Assembly (NCBI RefSeq): GCF_024205705.1
Contig: NZ_CP073115.1
Coordinates: 1,488,001 to 1,552,000 of the forward strand
Length of the DNA stretch: 64,000 nucleotides
Source: Neisseria subflava
Lineage (GTDB): Bacteria; Pseudomonadota; Gammaproteobacteria; Burkholderiales; Neisseriaceae
Reading direction: 5' to 3'
Position 1 is the stretch's first letter. Each line of letters begins with the position of its first letter. Shown here piece by piece: positions 52,556 through 60,107 of this stretch. Both the position numbers and the translations under genes were made by a program. The notes under the pieces are model-generated. The model was given only the letters and a program-made list of their open reading frames with translations, ran no database searches and had not been told where the DNA came from.

Positions 52556-53752
52556 ATGGATAAAGAAAATATACCCCAAGAGAACAAAAGAAATTACTTA
52601 TTATGGGCATTAGCAATTTTTGCTTTAATAGCATTCCTTATTGTTCTAGGATTCTATATTTTTCATTTCAAAACATTATTTATTATCAAAGATTCTGCGA
52701 CATGGGGAACATTTGGTGATTATGTCGGTGGCACCCTAAATCCTATTATTAGCTTTCTAGCACTCATTGGCCTACTCTATACCATCCATCAGCAGGCACA
52801 GGAAATGGAAGCAACGCGTAATGAATTAAAACAGTCAGCAGAACAACAAAGTCGTCAATCTGAAATTTTTAATCTTCAACAATTTGAGTCAACATTTTTT
52901 TCCCTATTAGAACAGCATAATAATATCCTTGAAAAAATCACCAATAATAACAATAAAATAATCAAAAATAAAAAATTCAATAACTTGAAATTAAGCATTG
53001 AAGATGAAAGTATTAAAGAAATATATAACAACTACTTAGAACACGAGGAACTCTATTCATTAAACCAATCCCATATAGAAAATAGCAATAGATATATAAG
53101 AAATAATATACGCCAAAATCCTGAACTAAGAAGATACTTCATTATCCTATTCCAAATTCTTAAGTTTATCTCAATAAGTTTATCTACAGATCGTCAAGCT
53201 ATTACAACTTCTTTCTCCTCTAATAATGAACAATCCAGGGAAATTCTAAGTAGCTTATATATCGATCCTAAAGAAAAAATCTATAGTAATATACTTCGCT
53301 CTTTAATTCCTAATGAAATTCTTAAAATACTAGCTTTGAATTGTCTCACTCTAGATAATTCGACCGATATACAAAATTTAAAAACTTTTTTTAATTTTCA
53401 AGGGCTACTGAACAGATATAATTTTTTAGAACATTTACAATTAATATTTAGTAATGATGTATGCCCAATTAAAAATCATCATGAATTCATATGTTTATTT
53501 CTTTTAAAAACAATAGGTATTGATGATTTACAAGGATCCTTTTCAAACAATTATACACCAGAGGAAATAACAGATTTATTTATGAATTCCCAAAAAAACT
53601 TTATTTCAATATTAAATGATAAAATCTCCAAACTAACAGTAAATATTAAAAATTACAATATGTTATCATCAAATGAACAAGCTAGAGAAACAGAAACCAT
53701 ATTGAAAAAATTTTCAAATATGCTCTCAATTTTAAAAAGCATAGAAAACTAA
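52556..53752 (+). CDS. AbiC-like putative phage abortive-infection protein (398 aa)
   Basis: The N-terminus has two membrane spans (about 14-36 and 58-77) followed by a coiled coil (about 80-125) rich in Q/E. This layout and motifs GDYVGGTLNPIISFLALIGLL (read in two parts) and QQFESTFFSLLEQHNNIL match the putative phage abortive infection family (PutAbiC, as in Pfam PF16872). The C-terminal 270 residues are soluble and unlike other proteins known to me. A sample of 60 bases (52981-53040) has only 13 G/C, against about half in neighbouring genes, so transfer is likely. AGGAAAAG precedes the ATG. Flanked on both sides by DUS hairpins. Confidence 0.78.
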   Translation: MDKENIPQENKRNYLLWALAIFALIAFLIVLGFYIFHFKTLFIIKDSATWGTFGDYVGGTLNPIISFLALIGLLYTIHQQAQEMEATRNELKQSAEQQSRQSEIFNLQQFESTFFSLLEQHNNILEKITNNNNKIIKNKKFNNLKLSIEDESIKEIYNNYLEHEELYSLNQSHIENSNRYIRNNIRQNPELRRYFIILFQILKFISISLSTDRQAITTSFSSNNEQSREILSSLYIDPKEKIYSNILRSLIPNEILKILALNCLTLDNSTDIQNLKTFFNFQGLLNRYNFLEHLQLIFSNDVCPIKNHHEFICLFLLKTIGIDDLQGSFSNNYTPEEITDLFMNSQKNFISILNDKISKLTVNIKNYNMLSSNEQARETETILKKFSNMLSILKSIEN

Positions 53753-53786
53753 TTTATATATTAATATTAAATTTTACCCAATAAGT

Positions 53787-53819
53787 AAAAGGCCGTCTGA
53801 AAGTTTTCAGACGGCCTTT
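53787..53819. terminator. DUS-pair hairpin between abiC-like gene and prfH
   Basis: AAAAGGCCGTCTGAAA and TTTCAGACGGCCTTT. Convergent genes share it. Confidence 0.8.
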
Positions 53820-53857
53820 GGTTTATGTTTTAAATACCTCCTTATCCGGCAGGCAAA

Positions 53858-54496
53858 TTACTTCTCCTTAAAAGCATTACCGACAAACGTCCTTTTCGGA
53901 TTGCCGCGCTCTACTTGATAGAGTTGCGTGTGCTGCTCCTGCGCAAAACTTCCTGCCTGTCCGGCATGATGCTCCGCCAGCTTTTGCGCCAATAACATTA
54001 CCGCCAATTTCTTATTGGCGTGCTGGCTGCGTTCGCTCTCGACCCGCACGAAAATGCCACTTTCTTTATGGGTAGCGCGGACAGCACTCTCGGTTTTATT
54101 GACGTGTTGCCCACCCTTGCCGCCCGAACGGCAGGTTTGAAACTCGATTCCGTTTTCAGACGGCATTTCATACATCTGCGGCATATCGGGCAAGCGAAAA
54201 ACGCCTATATACCAATTTTTGCGCGGATGTTTCGGGCGGACAGGGCTGGGGCATATCCATTGGAGCGACCCCTGCCAAGTTTGTGCCAAACTTTCGGCTT
54301 GCTGCCCTTCCAATTTGAGCGTTGCCGACAAAATGCCGTGCTTATCGGCGGTTTCGGTAACAAGTTCGGCATCAATGCCTTTTACTTGAGCTTCGGCAAG
54401 CAATTTGGCCAAGACGAAACGGGCAAATATTCGGCACTCTGCCGGCCCTTGCGCGGTAGAAATTTGCAGATAAACCGCTGGTGTATTCTGTTTCAT
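53858..54496 (-). CDS. prfH: Peptide chain release factor homolog PrfH (212 aa)
   Basis: Class I release-factor-like protein of the RtcB-associated type, with the peptidyl-tRNA hydrolysis motif GGQ at 128-130 inside SGGKGGQHVNKTESAVR. It lacks the stop-codon recognition domain of RF1/RF2, so it must act on damaged or stalled ribosomes. Known work on the PrfH-RtcB2 pair shows it releases peptides from ribosomes whose decoding-centre rRNA has been cut, for repair by the ligase. Start MKQNTPAVYL lies two bases after the rtcB stop, with GGAG upstream. It is cotranscribed with rtcB. Confidence 0.93.
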   Translation of the reverse strand: MKQNTPAVYLQISTAQGPAECRIFARFVLAKLLAEAQVKGIDAELVTETADKHGILSATLKLEGQQAESLAQTWQGSLQWICPSPVRPKHPRKNWYIGVFRLPDMPQMYEMPSENGIEFQTCRSGGKGGQHVNKTESAVRATHKESGIFVRVESERSQHANKKLAVMLLAQKLAEHHAGQAGSFAQEQHTQLYQVERGNPKRTFVGNAFKEK

Positions 54497-54498
54497 CT

Positions 54499-55632
54499 TT
54501 ACGCTCCACACTCGCCGCCGGTTTTATAGGTCAAAACAGGTTTAAACCGCGCAACCAATTCAATCAAACCTGCATTTTTCATGGTGGCAATAACGCTGTC
54601 GATGCTTTTATAAGCCTGCGGTGCTTCTTCAAAAATCAAGGCCTTATCCTGACAAACGACCACACTGCCGAATTCGGTCTGGCGCAGGCTGTCGGCAGTA
54701 TATTTGTGCGACAGCCTGCCTTTGCATTCGCCGCGCTGCCACTTCCGACCTGCGCCGTGAGCCAAGGTATTCAAAGAAATTTGGCAGTCTTCGGCAGGTC
54801 GAACCAGATAGCTGTAATCGCCGCGCGAGCCGGGTATCATGACCAAGCCTTTATCAGTGGGCGTTGCGCCTTTTCGGTGCAGCCAACCGGTTGTGCCGTC
54901 AATCTCGGTTTGTTCCAAAAAATTATGATGGACATCGAGCAGGCATATTCCTTCTGAGCGCCAACGGTCGAGCATTCTGGCTGCAATCAAACGGCGGTTA
55001 AGGCTGGCAAATTCCAGGGCTGCTTGGTGTTCGGCAAGATAGGCTGCCGCCGCTTCGCCCTCTTCCGCCAAACCTTGATGCCCAAAGGCGGCAATATGGC
55101 GTTGCAAAATCTGCTGACCCAATCCGCGCGAACCGCTATGCACCAACAGTTGCAGATGGTTTTCATCGAAATCGGGCGGAAGCAGATCGGCGCGATAAAC
55201 GTTATCAACGGTTTGTAACTCGGCAAAATGGTTGCCGCCGCCAATCGTACCTACAGCAAGGCCGTCTGAAAATTGGCGCATATCGACAGCGTCGCCTAAT
55301 AAATCAACCTGTTCGTCTTTGTCCAACGGTGTATCGATATTGCCCAGCTGTTTGGCGAGTTTGGCCGGTTTGAGTTTGGCTGCGCGTAAATCGGTCTGCC
55401 AAAACGCCATGCCGCAACCGATGTCGTTTCCAATCAGGGCAGGATAAAAATGACGGTCGCTGAAAAATGCCGCGCCAACCGGATAACCGCGCCCTGCGTG
55501 TAAATCCGGCATTCCGGCAACACGCAACATATGCGGTAATCGGGAGGTGGTTTCGAGCTGTGCGACAGCGTTGCCTTCAATCCATGTATTTGAATCGGCA
55601 ATAATTTGAATATGATGGGGATAATTGCCCAT
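54499..55632 (-). CDS. rtcB: RNA ligase RtcB, PrfH-associated type (377 aa)
   Basis: GTP- and Mn-dependent ligase joining 2',3'-cyclic-phosphate (or 3'-P) and 5'-OH RNA ends. Signatures are MPDLHAGRGYPVGAAF near 41-56, the metal-binding DIGCGM near 70-75, GGGNHFAEL near 131-139, VHSGSRGLG near 163-171 and the guanylylated-His region NTLAHGAGRKW near 300-310. It is shorter than the common RtcB (about 408), as expected for the prfH-linked type. Its stop is two bases before the prfH start. Upstream are a leader ORF and a consensus-like promoter. Confidence 0.93.
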   Translation of the reverse strand: MGNYPHHIQIIADSNTWIEGNAVAQLETTSRLPHMLRVAGMPDLHAGRGYPVGAAFFSDRHFYPALIGNDIGCGMAFWQTDLRAAKLKPAKLAKQLGNIDTPLDKDEQVDLLGDAVDMRQFSDGLAVGTIGGGNHFAELQTVDNVYRADLLPPDFDENHLQLLVHSGSRGLGQQILQRHIAAFGHQGLAEEGEAAAAYLAEHQAALEFASLNRRLIAARMLDRWRSEGICLLDVHHNFLEQTEIDGTTGWLHRKGATPTDKGLVMIPGSRGDYSYLVRPAEDCQISLNTLAHGAGRKWQRGECKGRLSHKYTADSLRQTEFGSVVVCQDKALIFEEAPQAYKSIDSVIATMKNAGLIELVARFKPVLTYKTGGECGA

Positions 55633-55776
55633 GTGTTTATGCTTTCTTTAAAACGGATAGAAACCGTCAACAGATGACAGGTATCCACCGTCTGCGAAAT
55701 GTTCAGACGGCCTGGTTTCTAGCCGATAATCGTAGGGAAAGCAGCCCGAAGCGGGCGACATGGAATGCGAAAAGCG

Positions 55777-55848
55777 TTATCCGAAAGTCAGACCGACGCT
55801 TGGGCTACAAAGAATGTGATTGAGCGGATTGAAGTATTGCGTGTCATG
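55777..55848 (-). CDS. Candidate 23-residue leader ORF upstream of rtcB-prfH
   Basis: ATG at 55848 has an excellent ribosome site (AAAGGAGC, seven bases away). The 23 codons encode MTRNTSIRSITFFVAQSVGL plus TFG, ending at TAA 55777-55779. A promoter lies 42 bases upstream, and a hairpin (GCCCG-AAG-CGGGC, 55745-55757) follows, then a DUS-type hairpin and rtcB. The peptide has no repeated amino acid like classic biosynthetic leaders. Function is inferred from position only. Confidence 0.45.
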   Translation of the reverse strand, partial: HDTQYFNPLNHILCSPSVGLTFG

Positions 55849-55889
55849 GCTTGCTCCTTTCTTTGCATGAGAATATTAAAAACGTTCGG

Positions 55890-55919
55890 ATTATAGAAGG
55901 TTCATTTCTAATCATGCAA
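55890..55919 (-). promoter_or_regulatory. Promoter of the rtcB-prfH unit
   Basis: On the minus strand TTGCAT (55919-55914), an 18-base spacer and TATAAT (55895-55890). Transcription would start about 35 bases before the leader ORF. Confidence 0.65.
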
Positions 55920-55980
55920 ACTTACTGACATCAATCTGCCAATAATGTTGCATAAATGGCAACTATTGAGAACATAATTT

Positions 55981-56010
55981 AGGCCGTCTGAAAACTTTTC
56001 AGACGGCCTT
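55981..56010 (-). terminator. DUS-pair terminator of pheA
   Basis: AGGCCGTCTGAAAA and TTTTCAGACGGCCT, 16 bases past the pheA stop. It separates pheA from the rtcB promoter. Confidence 0.8.
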
Positions 56011-56026
56011 TGATGCCCAATAATCC

Positions 56027-57115
56027 TTACAAAACAACGGTTGGATAAGATCCAACAACTTTCACGAAGGAAGCGCGTTCTCCCAAAAGCTGCAAGGCTT
56101 TTTGGACATTTTCATCGCTTTGATGGCCTTCGATATCGATGAAGAACAGGTATTCCCACAAAACCGATTTACTTGGGCGGCTTTCAAATTTGGTCATGGA
56201 AATGCCCAACTCGGTGAAAGGTTGCAACAACGAAGTAACGGCACCGGCACGGTTGGGGGCGGATACAACCAAAGAAGTTTTGTCATTGCCGCTGCGGCCG
56301 GTTTCTTGATGCCCCATCACCAAGAAGCGCGTGGTGTTGTTCGGTTCGTCTTCGATACACTCGGCAGCAAAGCTCAACTGATAAATTTCCGCGGCAATAC
56401 GTCCGGCAATGGCGGCCACATTCGGGCTGTCAGACTCGGCAACCAAACGCGCCGCTTCGGCATTGCTGGCTACGGCGATACGTTCGGCATTAGGCAGATT
56501 GCGGCCAAGCCAGTCGTTGCATTGCGCCAATGCTTGGGCATGGGCGAAAACTTTGGTAATGCCGCCGATTTCGTGGCTGTCTTTACGCAACAGGTTGTGA
56601 TGAATGCGGACAACCACTTCGCCGCAGGCTTTCAAAGCGGTTACGGCCAGCAAGTCCAAAGTGCGACCCACCGAGCCTTCGGTCGAGTTTTCCACCGGCG
56701 CCACCAAATAATCGGCTTGGCGCGTTTCGACTTGTTTGAAGCAGTTGTCGATGGTGGTACATGCCATGGTGTGTGCGGCGTGGCCGAAATGTTTGATGGC
56801 GGCTTGCTGGGTAAATGTTCCCTTCGGCCCTAAATAGGCAATCGTCAGCGGACGCTCTACCGCCAAACATTCGCTCATAATCTCGCGAAACAGCCGGGTA
56901 ACTGATTCATCCGGCAAAGGGCCGCGGTTCAAATCCTGAATCCGGCGCAAAACGGCCACTTCCCGTTCAGGACGGTACACCGCGCCCGTCCCTTTCAATT
57001 CGCCGATAGCATGCGCATGACCGGCGCGCTCGTTGAGCAAACGGAGGATTTCCGCATCGATGCTGTCGATGGCATTGCGGTGCGGCAATAATTGTTCGTC
57101 TATGGATAAAGGCAT
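56027..57115 (-). CDS. pheA: Chorismate mutase / prephenate dehydratase (P-protein) (362 aa)
   Basis: Bifunctional phenylalanine-synthesis enzyme: chorismate mutase domain (about 1-90), prephenate dehydratase with YLGPKGTFTQQAA near 94-106 and PVENSTEGSVGRTLDLL near 139-155 (read in parts), the dehydratase TTRFLVMG near 262-269, and an ACT domain with ESRPS near 315-319 that binds phenylalanine for feedback. Length fits (E. coli 386). The upstream gap has a variant DUS pair. No obvious phe leader peptide is visible before it. Confidence 0.95.
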   Translation of the reverse strand: MPLSIDEQLLPHRNAIDSIDAEILRLLNERAGHAHAIGELKGTGAVYRPEREVAVLRRIQDLNRGPLPDESVTRLFREIMSECLAVERPLTIAYLGPKGTFTQQAAIKHFGHAAHTMACTTIDNCFKQVETRQADYLVAPVENSTEGSVGRTLDLLAVTALKACGEVVVRIHHNLLRKDSHEIGGITKVFAHAQALAQCNDWLGRNLPNAERIAVASNAEAARLVAESDSPNVAAIAGRIAAEIYQLSFAAECIEDEPNNTTRFLVMGHQETGRSGNDKTSLVVSAPNRAGAVTSLLQPFTELGISMTKFESRPSKSVLWEYLFFIDIEGHQSDENVQKALQLLGERASFVKVVGSYPTVVL

Positions 57116-57161
57116 AAGCTGTCTCGCAATTTTGTGAGGGATATTTTCATTTTAACATTAA

Positions 57162-57192
57162 AGACCGTCTGAATTCTGTTTTCAGACGGCCT
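57162..57192. terminator. Imperfect DUS pair between pheA and tsaE
   Basis: AGACCGTCTGAA (one change from AG-DUS) faces TTCAGACGGCCT. It lies upstream of both divergent genes, so a terminator role is doubtful. Confidence 0.4.
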
Positions 57193-57286
57193 CAACACTA
57201 TCTTTATCTAACTTTATCGTCTATCAGGTTTGCAAACGCCGCCAATTCCATCATAATTAAGCCTTTTGAACGACAAGGCCTATTCC

Positions 57287-57757
57287 ATGCACTCAAACGG
57301 ACTTTACACCCGTTTTCTGCCCGATGAAGAAGCAACCCTGAAACTGGGTGAAGAATGGAGCAAGCAGCTTTCCGCTCCGCTGACCATCTATCTTGAAGGA
57401 GGATTGGGTGCAGGCAAAACCACGCTGACACGCGGGATTTTGCGCGGACTGGGACATACGGGCGCAGTCAAAAGCCCGACTTACACCATTGTCGAATCTT
57501 ATCCGCTGGATGCATTCACCCTCCACCATTTCGACCTCTACCGCTTTACCATGCCTGAGGAATGGGAAGATGCCGGTTTGGACGAATTGTTTGCGCCCGA
57601 CAGCATCTGCCTCATCGAATGGCCGCAGCAAGGTGGGGAATTCACGCCTCCGGCAGATATTACCATTACATTGACGTACACCGATAAGGGCAGAACCTGC
57701 ACCTTTTCCGCCCACACAAACCAAGGCCGAAAAAGTTTAGAATCATGGTCAAATTAA
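57287..57757 (+). CDS. tsaE: tRNA threonylcarbamoyladenosine biosynthesis ATPase TsaE (156 aa)
   Basis: ATPase that cycles the TsaB-TsaD complex in t6A37 synthesis. P-loop GGLGAGKTTLTRG near 40-52, SPTYTIVESY near 65-74 and HFDLYR near 82-87 are the family motifs. The start MHSNGLYTRF at 57287 fits; the longer frame opens seven codons earlier. It overlaps amiC by 13 bases, the usual tsaE-amiC coupling. Confidence 0.93.
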   Translation: MHSNGLYTRFLPDEEATLKLGEEWSKQLSAPLTIYLEGGLGAGKTTLTRGILRGLGHTGAVKSPTYTIVESYPLDAFTLHHFDLYRFTMPEEWEDAGLDELFAPDSICLIEWPQQGGEFTPPADITITLTYTDKGRTCTFSAHTNQGRKSLESWSN

Positions 57758-58992
57758 CTAGAAGACACATTCTCCGTCAAGGCACAGGACTATTTCTCAC
57801 CCTCACGCCCGTGGGGGTTGCATTGGCCAAACCGGCCTCTCCTGCGCAATTCCTTGCCGTCCGCATTTGGCCGGCGAACGCCTACACACGCGTTACCCTT
57901 GAGAGCAACCACTCGATGAAATACCAACATTTTATGTTGGACAACCCCAGCCGGTTGGTTGTAGATATTCAAGGAGCTGAAATCAACAGCGTCCTGCAAG
58001 GCATTTCCAGCAAAGTGCTGTCTAACGACCCTTTTATCCGCAGCATTCGCGCCGGTCAAAATACGCCCAGCACCGTGCGTATCGTCATCGACCTCAAACA
58101 AAGCACCCATCCGCAAGTCTTTGCACTCGCACCCGTCGGCAACTTCAAAAACCGCTTGGTTATCGACCTCTATCCGCACGGCACAGATGCCAACGACCCG
58201 ATGATGGCCTTGCTCAACGGCAATGTTCCCAAACAACGTCAAAATACCAATATCGCATACGACACCCCTGCCCCTAAAAACAATCGCGGCAGCGGTGGCA
58301 ACCGCCGTCCCGTGATTATGATCGATCCCGGTCATGGCGGCGAAGACCCCGGCGCAATCGGCCCGAGCGGCCTCAAAGAAAAAAACGTCGTACTCTCCAT
58401 CGCACGCGAAACCAAAAAACGCCTCGAAGCCTTGGGTTACAACGTATTCATGACGCGCAACGAAGACATCTTTATCCCATTGGGCGTACGCGTTGCCAAA
58501 GGCCGTGCGCGCAATGCCGACGTATTCGTATCCATCCACGCCGATGCCTTTACCAGCCCGTCCGCACGCGGTACCGGCGTGTACATGCTCAATACCAAAG
58601 GCGCGACCAGCTCGGCGGCAAAATTCCTTGCCCAAACCCAAAACAACGCCGACGCCATCGGCGGCGTACAAACCAGCGGCAACCCCAATGTCGACAACAC
58701 GATTTTGGACATGACCCAAACCGCAACCCTGCGCGACAGCCGCAAGCTCGGCCATTCCGTCTTGACCGAATTGGGCAAACTCAACCAACTGCACAAAGGC
58801 CGCGTTGACGAGGCCAACTTCGCCGTCCTCCGCGCGCCGGATGTTCCGTCCATTTTGGTGGAAACCGCCTTCCTCTCCAACCCTACCGAAGAGCGGCTGC
58901 TCGGCAGCGAATCATTCCGCCAACAATGCGCCCAAGCCATTGCCACCGGTATTCAAAAATACATCAATACCGCCGTTTTACGACGCGGATAA
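57745..58992 (+). CDS. amiC: N-acetylmuramoyl-L-alanine amidase AmiC (415 aa)
   Basis: Periplasmic peptidoglycan hydrolase for daughter-cell separation. The N-terminus TRRHILRQGTGLFL is a twin-arginine signal peptide; an AMIN domain (about 38-140) targets the septum, a low-complexity linker (about 155-185) follows, and the zinc amidase has DPGHGGEDPG near 193-202, SIHADAF near 262-268 and ETAFLSN near 373-379. Overlap with tsaE indicates one operon. Confidence 0.94.
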   Translation: MVKLTRRHILRQGTGLFLTLTPVGVALAKPASPAQFLAVRIWPANAYTRVTLESNHSMKYQHFMLDNPSRLVVDIQGAEINSVLQGISSKVLSNDPFIRSIRAGQNTPSTVRIVIDLKQSTHPQVFALAPVGNFKNRLVIDLYPHGTDANDPMMALLNGNVPKQRQNTNIAYDTPAPKNNRGSGGNRRPVIMIDPGHGGEDPGAIGPSGLKEKNVVLSIARETKKRLEALGYNVFMTRNEDIFIPLGVRVAKGRARNADVFVSIHADAFTSPSARGTGVYMLNTKGATSSAAKFLAQTQNNADAIGGVQTSGNPNVDNTILDMTQTATLRDSRKLGHSVLTELGKLNQLHKGRVDEANFAVLRAPDVPSILVETAFLSNPTEERLLGSESFRQQCAQAIATGIQKYINTAVLRRG

Positions 58993-59007
58993 TGGCTTAA
59001 TGAAACA

Positions 59008-59039
59008 AAGGCCGTCTGAAAATTTTTCAGACGGCCTTA
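59008..59039. terminator. DUS-pair terminator between convergent amiC and DUF4230 genes
   Basis: AAGGCCGTCTGAAAA mirrored by TTTTTCAGACGGCCTT. Confidence 0.8.
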
Positions 59040-59057
59040 TCTTTTCAAACAATCTAT

Positions 59058-59660
59058 TTAACCGCACTTCCCTACCGCAGCCGGATACACCGATACCTTC
59101 GTCTGCGTCAATGCAAACAAGTTTTCCAACTGCATTTGCGCCTGACGGTTGGCATGTTCCAAAATCTCAGCCTTACATGCGCTTTGCAATACCTGCCGTT
59201 TCGCCTCTTCCTGCACCGTCTTGAATACAGACTTATCCATAGGCAGCAAATTAAACGAGCCGGTCTGAATATCGTACACTTCGATATTTTCCAAATCCAC
59301 GCTCAAGATTTCCACCGCCGGCAGGCTGATCAATACCTTGTCGTCCACAATATTGACATTGTCCGCGCCTAACTTGTCCAAATCCAAACCGGCCAACACC
59401 TTACCGCGCACAATAAAAATACCGCTTTGAGAATCCTGCCAAAGCCTGCGCCAATCCCCTTTTTTCTCCGTACGGATAATCGTATCGATATAAAACGCCG
59501 TACTTTCCAAGCGGTTCATCTGCTTAATCTGCATCAAAACCCCCTCACGGGACAAAACCTGATGTTCTTCGTTCTGACCATGCAGGGCATAAAACCAGCC
59601 GCCTGCAGCCGTCAACGCACACAACACCAGCACGACCAATCCGCGCCCAAGCATTTTCAT
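59058..59660 (-). CDS. DUF4230 family membrane-anchored protein (200 aa)
   Basis: One N-terminal membrane anchor (LGRGLVVLVLCALTAAGGWFY, about residues 4-24), then a beta-rich domain with the DUF4230 pattern: LESTAFYIDTII near 50-61, GKVLAGLDLDKLGAD near 86-100 and VLISLPAVEIL near 108-118. Function unknown. GGGGG lies nine bases before the ATG at 59660; an ATG at 59669 would abut that run. Confidence 0.8.
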   Translation of the reverse strand: MKMLGRGLVVLVLCALTAAGGWFYALHGQNEEHQVLSREGVLMQIKQMNRLESTAFYIDTIIRTEKKGDWRRLWQDSQSGIFIVRGKVLAGLDLDKLGADNVNIVDDKVLISLPAVEILSVDLENIEVYDIQTGSFNLLPMDKSVFKTVQEEAKRQVLQSACKAEILEHANRQAQMQLENLFALTQTKVSVYPAAVGKCG

Positions 59661-59762
59661 TTCAAACATCCCCCATTAAAATAATCATCAAAGCATTCCC
59701 CATATTCTCCCAAAACCGTCAATTTCAAGCCATACCCAGGCCGTCTGAAACATTAAAACTCA

Positions 59763-59814
59763 TTACCAAAAAGTAATAAAAAATCCCAACAAACAAAGTT
59801 TGCCTTTTGGTAAA
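59763..59814 (+). promoter_or_regulatory. Dyad operators overlapping the HTH-ribB promoter
   Basis: TTACCAAAA at 59763-59771 is repeated inverted as TTTTGGTAA at 59805-59813, 42 bases apart. Each arm is itself near-dyadic: TTAC-CAAAAA-GTAA on the left, TTTGCC-TTTT-GGTAAA on the right. The right dyad covers the -35 element. Candidate binding sites of the HTH module encoded next. Confidence 0.5.
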
Positions 59815-59828
59815 GACAAGACTACAAT
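59800..59828 (+). promoter_or_regulatory. Promoter of the HTH-ribB unit
   Basis: TTGCCT at 59800-59805 and TACAAT at 59823-59828, 17-base spacer, about 30 bases before the ATG at 59859. Confidence 0.65.
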
Positions 59829-59858
59829 CCATTACACACAATTCAATTTCATCTCATC

Positions 59859-60107
59859 ATGAACACCACCGACCTGCGCCGCCACAACCTGCGGCAATGG
59901 ATAACACAACACCACAACGGCCAGCAAACCAAGTTTGCCCAAGCCATCGCCATCAACCAAGGCGAGCTGTCCGCCCTGCTGAAAAACAAATCTTTCGGCG
60001 AGAAAAAAGCCCGAAAAATCGAGCAGGCAGCCAATATGCCCGACATGTGGCTGGATCAAGACCATCAAGACCGCCACGCCCCCACCATCAGCCAAGAAAG
60101 AAATACC
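59859..60107 (+). CDS. Helix-turn-helix module, open in frame into ribB (83 codons)
   Basis: Codons 1-83 of the frame that continues into ribB. The stretch QTKFAQAIAINQGELSALL followed by KKARKIEQAANMPDMWLDQ is a lambda-repressor-like (XRE) helix-turn-helix of the type at the N-terminus of neisserial prophage regulators; a typical five-helix pattern fits residues 8-65. No stop or second ribosome site is obvious before the ribB ATG at 60108. It is therefore either an HTH-RibB fusion or an in-frame upstream gene read through. The dyads in its promoter suggest autoregulation. Confidence 0.6.

Noticed and set aside
59799..59858. FMN riboswitch upstream of ribB
   Set aside because: The leader between the promoter and ATG is only about 30 bases, too short for an RFN element, and none of its conserved blocks is seen.
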